Source: Priestia megaterium (lineage in GTDB: Bacteria > Bacillota > Bacilli > Bacillales > Bacillaceae_H). Taken from it: a stretch of DNA of 64,000 bases. The stretch covers positions 746,636 through 810,635 of the forward strand of contig VTEF01000001.1 in the NCBI GenBank assembly GCA_008180335.1, written 5' to 3'. The position numbers were made by a program, and so were the translations under genes. The notes under the pieces were generated by a model that saw nothing but the letters and a program-made list of their open reading frames with translations, did no database searches and was not told the DNA's origin. This document shows positions 20,501-29,944 of this stretch, one piece after another; the first letter of the stretch is position 1, and each line of letters starts with the position of its first letter.

Positions 20501-21905
20501 CTTCTCAGGGGAGTACCAGCCAAGAGCACATAATTACACGAAAGTTCTATTTGGTGAAGATAACGTGTATCGAGCAGGGACAATCGGTACGGTCGCTGAG
20601 AAAACAGCATACGGATATGTAAAAGGATATGCAAATGATAGAGATCTACACCTTCGCAATGCAGAAGTAGATCGTCTTGTTGCAGGGTGTACAGGTGTTA
20701 AGCGAACAACTGGACAGCATCCAGGGGGGATTATCGTAGTACCTGACTACATGGATATTTATGATTTTTCTCCGATTCAGTTTCCAGCAGATGATCGAAA
20801 TTCAGAGTGGCGAACAACCCACTTTGATTTCCATTCGATTCATGATAACTTGTTGAAACTAGATATACTCGGTCATGATGATCCGACCGTAATTCGTATG
20901 TTACAAGATTTGAGTGGAATCGATCCTAAAACGATTCCGACTGATGATCCTGAAGTGATGAAGATTTTTAGCGGAACAGAGTCACTTGGTGTGACGGAAG
21001 ATCAAATCATGTGTAAAACAGGTACACTCGGTATTCCGGAGTTTGGAACACGATTTGTTCGTCAAATGTTAGAAGATACAAAGCCGACAACATTCTCAGA
21101 ACTTGTACAAATTTCAGGACTATCTCATGGAACGGACGTATGGCTTGGAAATGCACAAGAATTAATTCGAAATGATATTTGCAATTTAAGTGAAGTAATT
21201 GGCTGCCGCGATGATATTATGGTTTATTTAATTTATCAGGGGCTAGAACCGTCACTTGCTTTTAAAATTATGGAGTCTGTTCGTAAAGGTAAAGGATTGA
21301 CACCTGAATTTGAAGAAGAAATGATTAAAAATGGCGTGCCAGATTGGTATATTGATTCATGTAAAAAGATTAAGTACATGTTCCCTAAAGCCCACGCAGC
21401 TGCATATGTGTTAATGGCTGTGCGAATTGCATATTTTAAAGTGCATCATCCGCTTTTATACTATGCAGCATATTTTACTGTACGTGCAGATGACTTTGAT
21501 ATTGATACAATGATTAAAGGATCTACTGCTATTCGAGCTAAAATGGAAGAGATTAACGCCAAAGGATTAGATGCTTCACCAAAAGAGAAAAACTTGCTAA
21601 CGGTGCTAGAGCTATCACTTGAAATGTGTGAACGAGGCTACTCATTTAAAAAAGTAGACTTGTATCAGTCAAGCGCAGATGAATTTTTAATTGATGGAAC
21701 GTCTTTAGTCCCGCCGTTTAATTCAATCCCTGGCCTTGGCACAAATGCAGCTTTAAATATTGTAAAAGCGCGCAAAACAGGTGAATTTTTATCGAAGGAA
21801 GATTTGCAGCAGCGAGGGAAAGTTTCGAAGACGATTTTAGAGTACTTAGATAATCACGGCTGCTTAGAATCGTTACCAGATCAAAATCAACTTTCACTTT
21901 TCTAA
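17595..21905 (+). CDS. polC: DNA polymerase III alpha subunit, PolC type
   Basis: Replicative polymerase of low-GC Gram-positives, 1436 aa, the usual length. Order: N-terminal domains, OB fold (about 255-330), PHP domain starting near [15 protein letters not shown] (about 334), DEDD 3'-5' exonuclease inserted in PHP ([10 protein letters not shown] near 421), zinc finger (CPSCKH...CEKCG, about 911-940), palm with catalytic [12 protein letters not shown] (about 961-972), fingers and C-terminal DNA-binding region. The start is TTG at 17595, 8 bp after AGGAGG (17581-17586); an upstream in-frame ATG at 17565 lies before that SD and is rejected. Confidence 0.98.
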   Translation: MEAQTPHKKERFKLLLQQLELTSDQIVPYFDQGSIEKLVIQKEQKKWHFYFSLEKILPFEIYELFFARIQSTFSHIANVSFSIHTETKECTQENVQAYWRHCISEMQGISPLLMSLLQDQMPTLNGMKLVLNVRHDAEGTALRKKYGQLICDQYASYGFPNLQLTTEVVHSEEAFQQFVEQRKQEDTEKVLQAITEMQNKENDKDEGAELPKGPLTIGYTIKDEIVPIDAIMDEEKRIAVQGYVFDAETRELRSGRTLLIFKITDYTNSIMVKMFSRDKEDIPLLQAIKKGMWVKVRGSVQNDTFVRDLVMIGNDVNEITAPARQDSAPEGEKRVELHLHTPMSQMDAVTSVSALVSQAKKWGHEAVAITDHAVAQSFPEAYGAGKKNGIKILYGVEANLVDDGVPIAYNPQSISLPDATYVVFDVETTGLSAVYDTIIELAAVKMKDGEIIDRFERFANPHHPLSATTIELTGITDDMVQNAPEVSDVLRDFHEWMEDSILVAHNASFDMGFLNVGLQKIGFDKAANGVIDTLELARFLYPHMKNHRLNTLAKKFDIELVQHHRAIYDAETTGYLLVKMLKDAFERDITNHNQLNDYMGEGNAYQRARPYHVTLLAQNDIGLKNLFQLVSISHLHYFYRVPRIPRSKLEKFREGILIGTACDRGEVFEGMMQKGIDEVESVAASYDYIEVQPPDNYKHLIELELVRDERALKDIISNIVKLGEKLDKPVVATGNVHYLNPEDKIYRKILIGSQGGANPLNRHQLPDVHFRTTNEMLDCFSFLGSEKAKEIVVDNTQKIAGMIDEVKPIKDDLYTPKIEGADDEMRAMSYAMARKIYGDDLPEVVEARLEKELKSIIGHGFAVIYLISHKLVKKSLDDGYLVGSRGSVGSSFVATMTEITEVNPLPPHYVCPSCKHSEFFDDGSVGSGFDLPDKDCEKCGTAYKKDGHDIPFETFLGFKGDKVPDIDLNFSGEYQPRAHNYTKVLFGEDNVYRAGTIGTVAEKTAYGYVKGYANDRDLHLRNAEVDRLVAGCTGVKRTTGQHPGGIIVVPDYMDIYDFSPIQFPADDRNSEWRTTHFDFHSIHDNLLKLDILGHDDPTVIRMLQDLSGIDPKTIPTDDPEVMKIFSGTESLGVTEDQIMCKTGTLGIPEFGTRFVRQMLEDTKPTTFSELVQISGLSHGTDVWLGNAQELIRNDICNLSEVIGCRDDIMVYLIYQGLEPSLAFKIMESVRKGKGLTPEFEEEMIKNGVPDWYIDSCKKIKYMFPKAHAAAYVLMAVRIAYFKVHHPLLYYAAYFTVRADDFDIDTMIKGSTAIRAKMEEINAKGLDASPKEKNLLTVLELSLEMCERGYSFKKVDLYQSSADEFLIDGTSLVPPFNSIPGLGTNAALNIVKARKTGEFLSKEDLQQRGKVSKTILEYLDNHGCLESLPDQNQLSLF

Positions 21906-21965
21906 CATTTGCATAAAATAAGTGGTTATGATATAGTAAATGTGGAGATGCTAAGGATACGGACG

Positions 21966-21993
21966 AGAAAGAGTGGGGAAACCCGCTCTTTCT
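21966..21993 (+). terminator. GNRA-capped hairpin after polC
   Basis: AGAAAGAGTGGG (21966-21977) pairs with CCCGCTCTTTCT (21982-21993) around a GAAA loop, 12 bp with one G-U. The following TATTG is not a T tract, so this may be a 3'-end protector preceding the true terminator. Confidence 0.55.
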
Positions 21994-22031
21994 TATTGAT
22001 ATGAACTTACTGTTTCGTAAGTAGTATGAAG

Positions 22032-22064
22032 AACGAATCGGCTGTCAGCATGATTCGTTTTTTC
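22032..22064 (+). terminator. Terminator of polC
   Basis: AACGAATC (22032-22039) pairs with GATTCGTT (22052-22059), with a possible inner GCT/AGC closure, followed by a six-T run. Confidence 0.8.
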
Positions 22065-22065
22065 T

Positions 22066-22177
22066 GTACGTTGAGTCATGCTTTTAGTAACTAGTGAAAT
22101 CTTAGTTTTCCTGTTAGGAAAGATCACTTGTGTGGTTTGAAGATTAGATGTTGCATAAGTAGGTAAATTCAACGTAC
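22066..22177 (+). ncRNA. Candidate structured RNA element, unknown class
   Basis: GTACGTTGA (22066-22074) and TCAACGTAC (22169-22177) are perfect 9-bp arms. Inside, AGTGA...TCACT and TTTCC/GGAAA pair around a TGTTA loop. It directly follows the polC terminator. No ORF explains it. Function unknown; only comparative data can tell it from chance. Confidence 0.3.
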
Positions 22178-22285
22178 GATGGCTAACGGTAAAAAAAGTC
22201 CTTTAGCTGTTATTGTGTGATTTAAGCTATTATAATAATTATCTTTTAAATAATATCACGTATCATCTAAAACGTATGACATTTC

Positions 22286-22348
22286 CACTCTAGTAGGTAA
22301 GGCCTCTTATAGAGTGCACGATAAAGGTAGAAAAGAACCACTCTTTTT
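22286..22348 (+). promoter_or_regulatory. Possible attenuator in the rimP-nusA leader
   Basis: CACTCTA (22286-22292) pairs with TAGAGTG (22310-22316). The same AGAGTG (22311-22316) can instead pair with CACTCT (22339-22344), which is followed by TTTTT, so the two folds exclude each other. The second stem is only 6 bp with a 22-nt loop, so this is weak. Confidence 0.3.
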
Positions 22349-22417
22349 GATATAAGAGACATGAAAATCGCATAACCTAACCGTATGAAAATGAAGTGTC
22401 TCGAAAGGAGGACTAGA

Positions 22418-22888
22418 ATGAGTAAAAATGTAAAAGAAACAGTAGAAGAAATGGTTACACCTATCCTAGAAGAGATGAATTTAGAACTTGTAGAAATTGA
22501 GTATGTAAAAGAAGGAAAAGATTGGTTTTTACGGGTGTTTATTGATTCCGAAACAGGTGTTGACATTGAAGACTGCGGTGCTGTCAGTGAAAAGCTAAGT
22601 GAAAAAATGGATGAAGTTGATCCAATTACACATAATTACTTCCTTGAAGTATCATCACCAGGCGCTGAGCGTCCTTTGAAAAAAGACAAAGACTTTGAGC
22701 GTGCGATTGGTAAACATGTATACATAAAGACATATGAGCCAATTGAAGGTGCAAAGGAATTTGAAGGTGAATTACAAGCATTTGACGGAGCAACCGTTAC
22801 ATTATCTATTCGCATTAAGACACGTACAAAGACAGTCGTTTTACCTTATGACAAAGTTGCATTCGCTCGACTAGCAATTGTCTTTTAA
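22418..22888 (+). CDS. rimP: Ribosome maturation factor RimP
   Basis: 30S maturation factor (YlxS), 156 aa as in B. subtilis. N-terminal alpha/beta domain with [20 protein letters not shown]; signature [12 protein letters not shown]-terminal SH3-like barrel. ATG at 22418 follows AAAGGAGG; an upstream in-frame ATG at 22385 is rejected. First gene of the nusA-infB operon. Confidence 0.96.
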   Translation: MSKNVKETVEEMVTPILEEMNLELVEIEYVKEGKDWFLRVFIDSETGVDIEDCGAVSEKLSEKMDEVDPITHNYFLEVSSPGAERPLKKDKDFERAIGKHVYIKTYEPIEGAKEFEGELQAFDGATVTLSIRIKTRTKTVVLPYDKVAFARLAIVF

Positions 22889-22924
22889 AGTGTAACGGCC
22901 ATTATAAAAGGGGGATTATCCACA

Positions 22925-24040
22925 ATGAGCAGTGAATTATTAGATGCCTTAGTGATTCTTGAGAAGGAAAAAGGCATTAGCAAAGATGTAATTATTGAAG
23001 CAATTGAAGCAGCATTAATTTCTGCTTATAAACGCAACTTTAATCAAGCGCAAAATGTACGCGTTGATTTAAATTTAGAAAAAGGAACAATGCGTGTATT
23101 TGCTCGTAAAGATGTTGTAGACGAAGTATACGATCCTCGTTTAGAAATCTCTGTAGAAGAAGCGCAAACGATTAATCCAAACTTCCAATTAGATGACGTA
23201 GTGGAAATTGAAGTAACACCAAAAGACTTTGGGCGTATTGCTGCTCAAACTGCTAAACAAGTTGTAACACAACGTGTACGTGAAGCAGAGCGAGGTGTTA
23301 TTTACTCTGAGTTCAGTGATCGTGAAGAAGATATTATGACTGGTATTGTCCAGCGTCAAGACTCTCGTTTTATCTATGTAAGCCTTGGCAAGATTGAAGC
23401 ATTGCTTCCGCAAAGCGAACAGATGCCAAACGAGCAATACAAACCCCACGATCGCATTAAAGTGTACATTACAAAAGTGGAAAAAACGACAAAAGGTCCG
23501 CAAATCTATGTATCACGCACTCATCCAGGGCTATTGAAGCGTTTATTTGAAAAAGAAGTACCTGAAATTTATGATGGTACAGTTGAATTAAAATCAGTTG
23601 CACGTGAAGCAGGAGACCGCTCAAAGATTTCTGTTCACTCTGATTATGCAGAAGTAGATCCAGTTGGATCTTGTGTAGGTCCAAAAGGCCAGCGTGTTCA
23701 AGCAGTTGTGAATGAATTAAAAGGCGAAAAAATTGATATTGTTCGCTGGTCAAATGATCCTGTTGAGTTTGTAGCAAATGCATTAAGCCCATCGAAAGTA
23801 TTAGAAGTGATGGTAGATGAAAACGAAAAAGCGACAACGGTCATTGTACCTGATTATCAGCTTTCTCTTGCGATTGGTAAACGTGGTCAAAATGCTCGTT
23901 TAGCTGCAAAGCTTACTGGTTGGAAAATTGATATTAAGAGTCAGTCAGAAGCTGAACAAGAAGGTATCTTCGTTCAAAAAAGTGAAGATATGCTAGTAAG
24001 TCAGCATGCATTTGATTCAGATGATGACGATATGGAATAA
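22925..24040 (+). CDS. nusA: Transcription factor NusA
   Basis: RNA polymerase-binding factor for pausing, termination and antitermination. N-terminal RNAP-binding domain (about 1-125), S1 domain (about 130-200), KH1 (RSKISVHSD to VGPKGQRVQAV) and KH2 (LAIGKRGQNARLAAKLTGWKIDI). At 371 aa it is the short Firmicute form without C-terminal acidic repeats. SD GGGGGAT precedes the ATG. Confidence 0.97.
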   Translation: MSSELLDALVILEKEKGISKDVIIEAIEAALISAYKRNFNQAQNVRVDLNLEKGTMRVFARKDVVDEVYDPRLEISVEEAQTINPNFQLDDVVEIEVTPKDFGRIAAQTAKQVVTQRVREAERGVIYSEFSDREEDIMTGIVQRQDSRFIYVSLGKIEALLPQSEQMPNEQYKPHDRIKVYITKVEKTTKGPQIYVSRTHPGLLKRLFEKEVPEIYDGTVELKSVAREAGDRSKISVHSDYAEVDPVGSCVGPKGQRVQAVVNELKGEKIDIVRWSNDPVEFVANALSPSKVLEVMVDENEKATTVIVPDYQLSLAIGKRGQNARLAAKLTGWKIDIKSQSEAEQEGIFVQKSEDMLVSQHAFDSDDDDME

Positions 24041-24053
24041 GAGGTGAGCCAAA

Positions 24054-24335
24054 GTGAACAATCGTAAAAAAGTCCCGATGCGAAAATGTGTGGCCACTGG
24101 CGAAATGAAGCCTAAAAAAGAACTTGTACGTATCGTACGTTCGAAAGAAGGCGAAGTTTCCGTTGATTTGACGGGTAAAAAGTCCGGGCGCGGTGCTTAT
24201 TTGAGCAAAGATAGAGAAGCCATTCTGTTGGCAAGAAAGAAAAATGTATTATCTAGTCATTTAAGCGCATCAATTGAAGAGTCAGTTTATGATGAACTAT
24301 TAGCGCTTGTGGAAAAGGAGAAAAAATCACATTGA
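24054..24335 (+). CDS. ylxR: YlxR-type RNA-binding protein (DUF448)
   Basis: Small basic protein of 93 aa with the family hallmarks [20 protein letters not shown] and GRGAYLSK. Located between nusA and ylxQ as in most Firmicutes. The family is described as a nucleoid/RNA-binding regulator and as an RNase P effector in some bacteria. The role here is inferred. The start is GTG at 24054 after GAGGTGAG. Confidence 0.93.
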   Translation: MNNRKKVPMRKCVATGEMKPKKELVRIVRSKEGEVSVDLTGKKSGRGAYLSKDREAILLARKKNVLSSHLSASIEESVYDELLALVEKEKKSH

Positions 24336-24634
24336 TGAATGAACAATGGAGCTCTTTTCTAGGACTAGCAAATCGAGCACGTAAATTAATTTCTGGTGAA
24401 GAACTTGTGGTTGGAGAGGTTCGGAAACAAAAAGCCAAATTAGTACTTTTAGCAAGTGATGCATCCGACAACACAAAGAAGAAAGTAACAGATAAATGTG
24501 CATATTATAACGTTCCTGTTCGGATCGTTGCTGACCGCTATGCTTTAGGACAAGCGATTGGAAAAGACGCACGTGTTGTCGTTGCAGTGATTGACAATGG
24601 CTTTGCAAAAAAACTAATAACGATGCTCGATTAA
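24332..24634 (+). CDS. ylxQ: YlxQ, L7Ae-family kink-turn binding protein
   Basis: L7Ae/L30e-like fold that binds kink-turn RNA; B. subtilis homologue is also 100 aa. Conserved [33 protein letters not shown] and [13 protein letters not shown]. It starts at TTG 24332 or ATG 24335, overlapping the ylxR stop by 1-4 bp, with GGAG at 24317-24320. A partner role on structured RNA in ribosome or mRNA is inferred from the family. Confidence 0.93.
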   Translation: MMNEQWSSFLGLANRARKLISGEELVVGEVRKQKAKLVLLASDASDNTKKKVTDKCAYYNVPVRIVADRYALGQAIGKDARVVVAVIDNGFAKKLITMLD

Positions 24635-24654
24635 TCTTTTTGGGGGTGAAAATA

Positions 24655-26697
24655 TTGAGTAAAGTTCGCGTACATGAATATGCAAAACAATACAATATTT
24701 CAAGCAAAGATGTAATAGAAAAATTAAAAGAAATGAATGTTGAAGTGTCTAACCACATGACAACGTTAGAGGATGAGCATGTGAAAAAATTAGATGCAGC
24801 GTTAAATCATACACAATCAAACGATAAAAAGAACCCAGCAAATAAAAAAACAAAAAATGCAAAACCTGGAAATAAAGGTGCTAAAGGAAACAAAAAGCCG
24901 CAAGCACAAAAAGGTAAACCAGCACCGGTTCAACAGAAAGAATTACCTGAAAAAATTATGTTTGCAGGTAGCTTAACAGTAGCTGAGTTGGCAAAAGAGC
25001 TAGGAAAAGAACCGTCAGAACTTATTAAGAAATTATTTATGCTTGGCGTAATGGCAACAATCAATCAGGAGCTTGAAAAAGATGCGATTGAACTAGTAGC
25101 AAGTGAGTACGGTGTAGAAGTAGAAGAAGAAGTAATCGTTGATGCAACTGATTTTGACGCAATGGAAATCATTGATGATGAAAAAGATCTACAAGTTCGC
25201 CCACCAGTTGTGACGATTATGGGTCACGTAGACCACGGTAAAACAACATTGCTAGATTCGATTCGTAACACAAAAGTAACAGCTGGCGAAGCTGGTGGAA
25301 TCACTCAGCATATTGGTGCATACCAAGTTGTAGTGGATGATAAAAAAATTACATTCCTGGATACACCAGGGCATGCTGCGTTTACAACAATGCGTGCCCG
25401 TGGTGCTCAAGTAACAGATATCACAATTCTTGTTGTGGCAGCTGATGATGGTGTTATGCCACAAACAATCGAAGCGATTAACCATGCAAAAGCAGCTGAA
25501 GTACCAATTATTGTAGCTGTGAATAAAATGGATAAAGAAGCGGCAAACCCAGATCGCGTTATGCAAGAATTAATGGAACATGGTCTTGTAGCAGAAGAAT
25601 GGGGCGGAGATACTATCTTCTGTAAATTATCTGCTTTATCTGGAGAAGGGATTGACCAACTGCTTGAAATGATTTTACTTGTAAGTGAAGTAGAAGAATT
25701 AAAAGCAAACCCTAACCGTCGTGCTCTTGGTACAGTCGTTGAGGCACAATTAGACAAAGGCCGTGGATCTGTTGCGACATTGCTTGTTCAAAATGGTACA
25801 TTAAGAGTGGGTGACCCAATCGTTGTTGGTAACACATTTGGTCGCGTACGCGCAATGGTAAATGATATTGGTCGTCGTGTAAAAGAAGTTGGACCATCTA
25901 CACCAGTTGAGATTACAGGATTAAACGAAGTACCATTAGCTGGTGATCGCTTTATGGTATTTGAAGATGAGAAAACAGCTCGTCAAATTGGTGAATTACG
26001 TGCTCAAAAACAATTAGAACAGCAGCGTGGCGAGAAAACACGCGTTAGCTTAGATGATTTATTTGAGCAAATTAAGCAAGGTGAAATGAAAGATTTAAAT
26101 ATCATCGTTAAAGCAGATGTACAAGGTTCAGTAGAAGCATTAGTAGCATCACTCCAAAAAATTGATGTTGAAGGTGTAAACGTTCGTATCATCCATACGG
26201 GTGTAGGAGCGATTACAGAATCTGATATTATTCTTGCTACAGCTTCTAACGCAATTGTTATTGGCTTTAATGTACGTCCTGACGTAGGTGCAAAACGTAC
26301 AGCTGATGCTGAAAAAGTAGATATTCGTTTACACCGCATTATTTACAAAGTAATTGAAGAAATCGAATCAGCAATGAAAGGGATGCTTGACCCTGAGTTT
26401 GAAGAAAAAATTATCGGTCAAGTTGAAGTCCGTCAAACATTTAAAGTATCTAAAATTGGTACAATTGCAGGAAGTTATGTAACAGAAGGTAAAATTACAC
26501 GTAATAGTAGCATCCGCTTAATCCGTGATGGAATTGTTATTTTTGAAGGTGAAGTAGACGCGCTTAAACGCTTCAAAGATGACGCAAAAGAAGTGGCTCA
26601 AGGTTACGAGTGTGGGGTTACAATTAAAAACTTCAATGACATTAAAGAAGGAGATATCATTGAAGCATATGTAATGGAGCAAATTGATCGTAAATGA
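24655..26697 (+). CDS. infB: Translation initiation factor IF-2
   Basis: GTPase that places initiator tRNA on the ribosome. A short N-terminal IF2_N ([18 protein letters not shown]) and Lys-rich linker come first, then a second IF2_N, the G domain (GHVDHGKTT near 189, DTPGH, NKMD) and domains II-IV. Length 680 aa. TTG at 24655 after GGGGGTGA is preferred to an upstream start at 24640, which overlaps that SD. The 3' end overlaps ylxP by 4 bp (ATGA). Confidence 0.97.
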   Translation: MSKVRVHEYAKQYNISSKDVIEKLKEMNVEVSNHMTTLEDEHVKKLDAALNHTQSNDKKNPANKKTKNAKPGNKGAKGNKKPQAQKGKPAPVQQKELPEKIMFAGSLTVAELAKELGKEPSELIKKLFMLGVMATINQELEKDAIELVASEYGVEVEEEVIVDATDFDAMEIIDDEKDLQVRPPVVTIMGHVDHGKTTLLDSIRNTKVTAGEAGGITQHIGAYQVVVDDKKITFLDTPGHAAFTTMRARGAQVTDITILVVAADDGVMPQTIEAINHAKAAEVPIIVAVNKMDKEAANPDRVMQELMEHGLVAEEWGGDTIFCKLSALSGEGIDQLLEMILLVSEVEELKANPNRRALGTVVEAQLDKGRGSVATLLVQNGTLRVGDPIVVGNTFGRVRAMVNDIGRRVKEVGPSTPVEITGLNEVPLAGDRFMVFEDEKTARQIGELRAQKQLEQQRGEKTRVSLDDLFEQIKQGEMKDLNIIVKADVQGSVEALVASLQKIDVEGVNVRIIHTGVGAITESDIILATASNAIVIGFNVRPDVGAKRTADAEKVDIRLHRIIYKVIEEIESAMKGMLDPEFEEKIIGQVEVRQTFKVSKIGTIAGSYVTEGKITRNSSIRLIRDGIVIFEGEVDALKRFKDDAKEVAQGYECGVTIKNFNDIKEGDIIEAYVMEQIDRK

Positions 26698-26972
26698 TTG
26701 GACTAGTAGAGTGTGAGTGCTTAATTTATAATGCTGCCTCATTGAAAGATAAACGAGCTGTTTTGCAACGTATTATAATGCGTTTAAAACAAAAATATAA
26801 TGTATCGGTTTCAGAAACTGATTTTCAAGATGTTTGGCAACGAACAAAAATTAGCATTGTCGCAGTCTCCTCTAGTCGTGTCACAACGGAACAAGAATTG
26901 CAAAAAGCATTAAGCCTCATTGATTCTTTTCCGGAGATTGAACGAACAATTACGACTTTTGATTGGTTATAA
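26694..26972 (+). CDS. ylxP: YlxP, DUF503 family protein
   Basis: A 92-aa DUF503 protein with the family pattern [24 protein letters not shown] and a C-terminal [14 protein letters not shown]. It is always found between infB and rbfA in Bacillus, so a ribosome-assembly or RNA role is likely, but the biochemical function is unknown. Start codon overlaps the infB stop (ATGA), indicating coupling. Confidence 0.9.
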   Translation: MIGLVECECLIYNAASLKDKRAVLQRIIMRLKQKYNVSVSETDFQDVWQRTKISIVAVSSSRVTTEQELQKALSLIDSFPEIERTITTFDWL

Positions 26973-26986
26973 AAGGGGTGACACAG

Positions 26987-27352
26987 ATGAAGATAAGAGC
27001 AACGAGAATCGGTGAACAAATGAAAAAAGAGCTTGGGGAAATTTTAAACAGAAAGATTAAAGATCCTCGCATTGGGTTTGTAACCGTAACGGATGTTCAA
27101 GTTTCAGGCGATTTACAGCAAGCAAAAGTGTATATCTCTGTATTAGGAGACGCTACGCAGCGTGAAAATACGTTAAAAGGACTAGCGAAAGCGAAAGGGT
27201 TTATTCGCTCTGAAATTGGTCAGCGTATTCGCCTGCGCAAAACACCTGAAATCACATTTGAATTTGATGAGTCAATCGATTACGGTAATCGAATTGAGTC
27301 ATTGCTTCATGAAATTAAAAAGGAAAGCAATGATCATCAAGAAAACGAGTAA
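26987..27352 (+). CDS. rbfA: Ribosome-binding factor A
   Basis: KH-fold 30S maturation and cold-adaptation factor, 121 aa. Conserved [34 protein letters not shown] and [21 protein letters not shown] at 26987 after AAGGGGTG; an upstream start at 26963 inside ylxP is rejected. Confidence 0.97.
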   Translation: MKIRATRIGEQMKKELGEILNRKIKDPRIGFVTVTDVQVSGDLQQAKVYISVLGDATQRENTLKGLAKAKGFIRSEIGQRIRLRKTPEITFEFDESIDYGNRIESLLHEIKKESNDHQENE

Positions 27353-27400
27353 GAACTAGCTTGTCTTAAAGTGAAAACAATGGCTCATGATGAGCGTTAT

Positions 27401-27445
27401 AAGGGTGTCTCAAAAGTTGTATTCGCTTCTGAGACACCCTTTTTT
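27401..27445 (+). terminator. Terminator between rbfA and truB
   Basis: AAGGGTGTCTCA (27401-27412) pairs perfectly with TGAGACACCCTT (27430-27441), followed by TTTTT. A 13-bp palindrome GCTCATGATGAGC (27383-27395) lies just upstream. truB therefore depends on read-through or an unrecognised promoter. Confidence 0.85.
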
Positions 27446-27469
27446 AAATAAAAGGGAGTTGAAATAGAA

Positions 27470-28384
27470 TTGGATGGTGTTTTAGTTTTACATAAACCAG
27501 CGGGCATGACATCACATGACTGTGTATTTAAAGTCCGAAAATTACTTCGAACAAAAAAAGTTGGCCATACAGGCACATTAGACCCGGATGTAACGGGTGT
27601 ATTACCCATTTGTATCGGACGGGCCACTAAAATTGTTGAATATTTAACTGGAGCAACAAAGACATATGAAGGAGAAGTCACAATCGGCTTTTCTACTACA
27701 ACAGAAGACGCATCTGGAGAAATTGTTGATCAGAAAAAGGTAGTTGATACATTTACACGTACTCAAATTGAAAAAGTTTTAGCATCTCTAACTGGAGAGA
27801 TTGAACAGGTTCCACCGATGTATTCTGCAGTGAAAATTAACGGGAAAAAGCTATATGAGTATGCTCGTCAAGGTATTGAAGTAGAACGGCCGATACGTAA
27901 AATTAAGATTCATACATTTGAACTGTTAGATGAACGGCAGTTGTTTGAAGGAGAGCAAGTATCTTTTCGTTTTCGAGTGGTGTGCAGCAAAGGAACCTAC
28001 GTACGCACATTAGCGGTGATGATTGGAGAAGCGTTAGGATATCCGTCTCATATGTCATATTTGCAGCGTACTGGTTCTGGTCAATTTTCGTTAGCAGATT
28101 GTATGACATTTGAAGACATTGAGGAAGCAGTGAAAGACGGAACGATCGAAGAATGTCTTCATTCAATTGAACGCGCATTATTTCATTTGCCGAAATTAGA
28201 AATTAATGATACATTAGCAGAGAAAGTGAAAAATGGTGCAGTCTTACCATGTCCAGAGGACGAAAACCTGTTAACAGGACAATTTTTAATGATGGATTCC
28301 CAAGGGAAATGCATGGCGATTTATGCGCAGCATCCAACAAAAAAACATTTAATTAAGCCGGTTAAAGTCTTAGCAATCGACTAA
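27470..28384 (+). CDS. truB: tRNA pseudouridine-55 synthase
   Basis: Makes the universal T-loop pseudouridine in tRNAs. The N-terminal GVLVLHKPAGMTSHD and catalytic Asp in GHTGTLDPDVTGVL (about 39) are diagnostic; C-terminal PUA-like segment follows. Length 304 aa. The start is TTG at 27470 with AAGGGAGTT upstream at 27451-27459. Confidence 0.96.
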   Translation: MDGVLVLHKPAGMTSHDCVFKVRKLLRTKKVGHTGTLDPDVTGVLPICIGRATKIVEYLTGATKTYEGEVTIGFSTTTEDASGEIVDQKKVVDTFTRTQIEKVLASLTGEIEQVPPMYSAVKINGKKLYEYARQGIEVERPIRKIKIHTFELLDERQLFEGEQVSFRFRVVCSKGTYVRTLAVMIGEALGYPSHMSYLQRTGSGQFSLADCMTFEDIEEAVKDGTIEECLHSIERALFHLPKLEINDTLAEKVKNGAVLPCPEDENLLTGQFLMMDSQGKCMAIYAQHPTKKHLIKPVKVLAID

Positions 28385-28412
28385 AGCGGTGAAGGAAAAG
28401 GTGAACTGTGTT

Positions 28413-29369
28413 TTGGAAATGATAGAAATTCAACATCCACACCATTTTCAACGAGAAGCGATACAAAAATCAGTGCTGGCGCTTGGTTATTTTGATGGTG
28501 TGCATTTAGGTCATCAACAAGTAATAAAAACAGCTAAACAACTAGCTGAAGAAAAGAAGATCGCTAGTGCTGTTATGACATTTACACCCCATCCATCTGT
28601 TGTACTTGGACGCAATATTCAACATATTGACATGATTACCCCGCTAGAAGAAAAAAAGAGACTCATTGAACAGATGGGCATCGATCTTCTGTATGTTGTT
28701 CATTTTAATAAATCATTTGCATCTTTGTTGCCGCAAGAGTTTGTTGATCAATATATCATTGGGTTAAATGTCCAGCATGTTGTAGCAGGTTTTGACTATA
28801 CGTATGGAAAGTTAGGTAAAGGAACGATGGAAACATTGCCTTTCCATGCTCGCTCAGCATTTACTCAAACAATAGTCGACAAGTTGACGAATGATAAAGA
28901 AAAAATTAGTTCCACCTTGACTCGTGAAAATCTTGCCAGTGGAAATATGCAACGTGTAACGGATTTGCTTGGCCGTCATTATGAAGTGTCGGGAACGGTT
29001 GTTCATGGTGAGAAAAGAGGAAGGCAAATCGGTTTTCCAACAGCTAATATTTCATTAGATGGCGATTATTTATTGCCGCGTACTGGGGTTTACGCAGTGG
29101 AATTAAAAGTCCGTGATACATGGCATGAAGCTGTCTGCAACGTGGGATATAAACCAACCTTTCATGACGATTTAAAAAAACCAACGGTTGAAGTTCATTT
29201 GTTAGCATTTAATGAGCAGATTTATGGTCAAAAAGTGAGAATAAAATGGCATAAACTCATTCGCAGTGAAAAGAAATTTTCAAGTGTTGAAGACCTTGTG
29301 AAGCAAATTTCTCTTGATAAGGAAGAAACTCAGCGTTACTTTTCACACTTTAGTAAAATTGTTGAATGA
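28413..29369 (+). CDS. ribF: Bifunctional riboflavin kinase/FAD synthetase
   Basis: Converts riboflavin to FMN and then FAD. N-terminal adenylyltransferase (GYFDGVHLGHQQVI, TFTPHPSVVLGR, AGFDYTYGK) and C-terminal flavokinase (KRGRQIGFPTANI, GVCNVGYKPTF-like AVCNVGYKPTF). TTG at 28413, 9 bp after AAAAGGTG, gives 318 aa; GTG 28389 and ATG 28419 are the alternatives. It follows truB closely. Confidence 0.95.
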   Translation: MEMIEIQHPHHFQREAIQKSVLALGYFDGVHLGHQQVIKTAKQLAEEKKIASAVMTFTPHPSVVLGRNIQHIDMITPLEEKKRLIEQMGIDLLYVVHFNKSFASLLPQEFVDQYIIGLNVQHVVAGFDYTYGKLGKGTMETLPFHARSAFTQTIVDKLTNDKEKISSTLTRENLASGNMQRVTDLLGRHYEVSGTVVHGEKRGRQIGFPTANISLDGDYLLPRTGVYAVELKVRDTWHEAVCNVGYKPTFHDDLKKPTVEVHLLAFNEQIYGQKVRIKWHKLIRSEKKFSSVEDLVKQISLDKEETQRYFSHFSKIVE

Positions 29370-29506
29370 AAAAACAGCTAGCTACTTGCTTTTTTTCAAG
29401 GAAAGTAGTAACATAACAATTGTATGTAAAACAACCATTGCTTGGCATTACGATTCACCAACGTTTTGCTCGGTAACTGGGGTTTATTAATAAGGAGGTG
29501 AATAGG

Positions 29507-29776
29507 ATGGCTATCACACAAGAGCGTAAAAATGAAATCATCAATGAGTACAAAACTCATGCGAACGATACTGGATCTCCAGAAGTTCAAATCGCTGTCC
29601 TAACAGAGCAAATTAACAATCTAAACGGTCATTTACGTACTCATAAGAAAGATCACCACTCTCGTCGTGGTCTTCTAAAAATGGTAGGTAGACGTCGTAA
29701 CTTACTTAACTATCTTCGTAACAAAGACGTTACTCGTTATCGTGAGTTAATCAACAAGCTTGGTTTACGTCGATAA
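29507..29776 (+). CDS. rpsO: 30S ribosomal protein S15
   Basis: Primary 16S-binding protein, 89 aa with the Met. Family pattern [35 protein letters not shown] is complete. ATG at 29507 follows AAGGAGGTGA; a GTG at 29498 lies within that SD and is rejected. The roughly 135-bp upstream gap has short hairpins that could be an S15 leader, but I could not match a known one. Confidence 0.97.
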   Translation: MAITQERKNEIINEYKTHANDTGSPEVQIAVLTEQINNLNGHLRTHKKDHHSRRGLLKMVGRRRNLLNYLRNKDVTRYRELINKLGLRR

Positions 29777-29783
29777 TAAGAAG

Positions 29784-29807
29784 AAAGCGGGAGCATTCCC
29801 GCTTTTT
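29784..29807 (+). terminator. Terminator after rpsO
   Basis: AAAGCGGGA (29784-29792) pairs with TCCCGCTTT (29796-29804) and runs into a six-T tract. Confidence 0.9.
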
Positions 29808-29858
29808 TAGTATGTACATTTACCAATATTGAAAGATGTTACATAATGTGAAAAAAGC

Positions 29859-29886
29859 TATTGTTTTTTAATATTTCGTTTATAAT
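29859..29886 (+). promoter_or_regulatory. Probable pnp promoter
   Basis: A perfect -10 TATAAT (29881-29886) lies 59 bp before the pnp ATG. The -35 is weak (TATTGT at 29859-29864 with a 16-bp spacer). The downstream leader contains a small TACATA/TATGTA hairpin. Confidence 0.5.
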
Positions 29887-29944
29887 AAAACTATCACATT
29901 TATTTACATACATATTTTATATGTAGAGAGGGGTACTCGTCGAT

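Larger units (their letters stand above)
21906..22417 (+). other. 512-bp non-coding gap between polC and rimP
   Basis: The gap contains, in order: a 12-bp GNRA-capped hairpin (21966-21993), a terminator (22032-22064), a structured segment closed by GTACGTTGA/TCAACGTAC (22066-22177), an AT-rich stretch with TATAAT at 22231-22236 as a possible -10 (the -35 is poor), and a leader hairpin CACTCTA/TAGAGTG (22286-22316) before the rimP SD. I found no convincing ORF on either strand. Confidence 0.7.

Noticed and set aside
24327-24758. 143-codon - strand frame across ylxQ and the infB start
   Set aside because: It overlaps two well-supported genes and has no family features.
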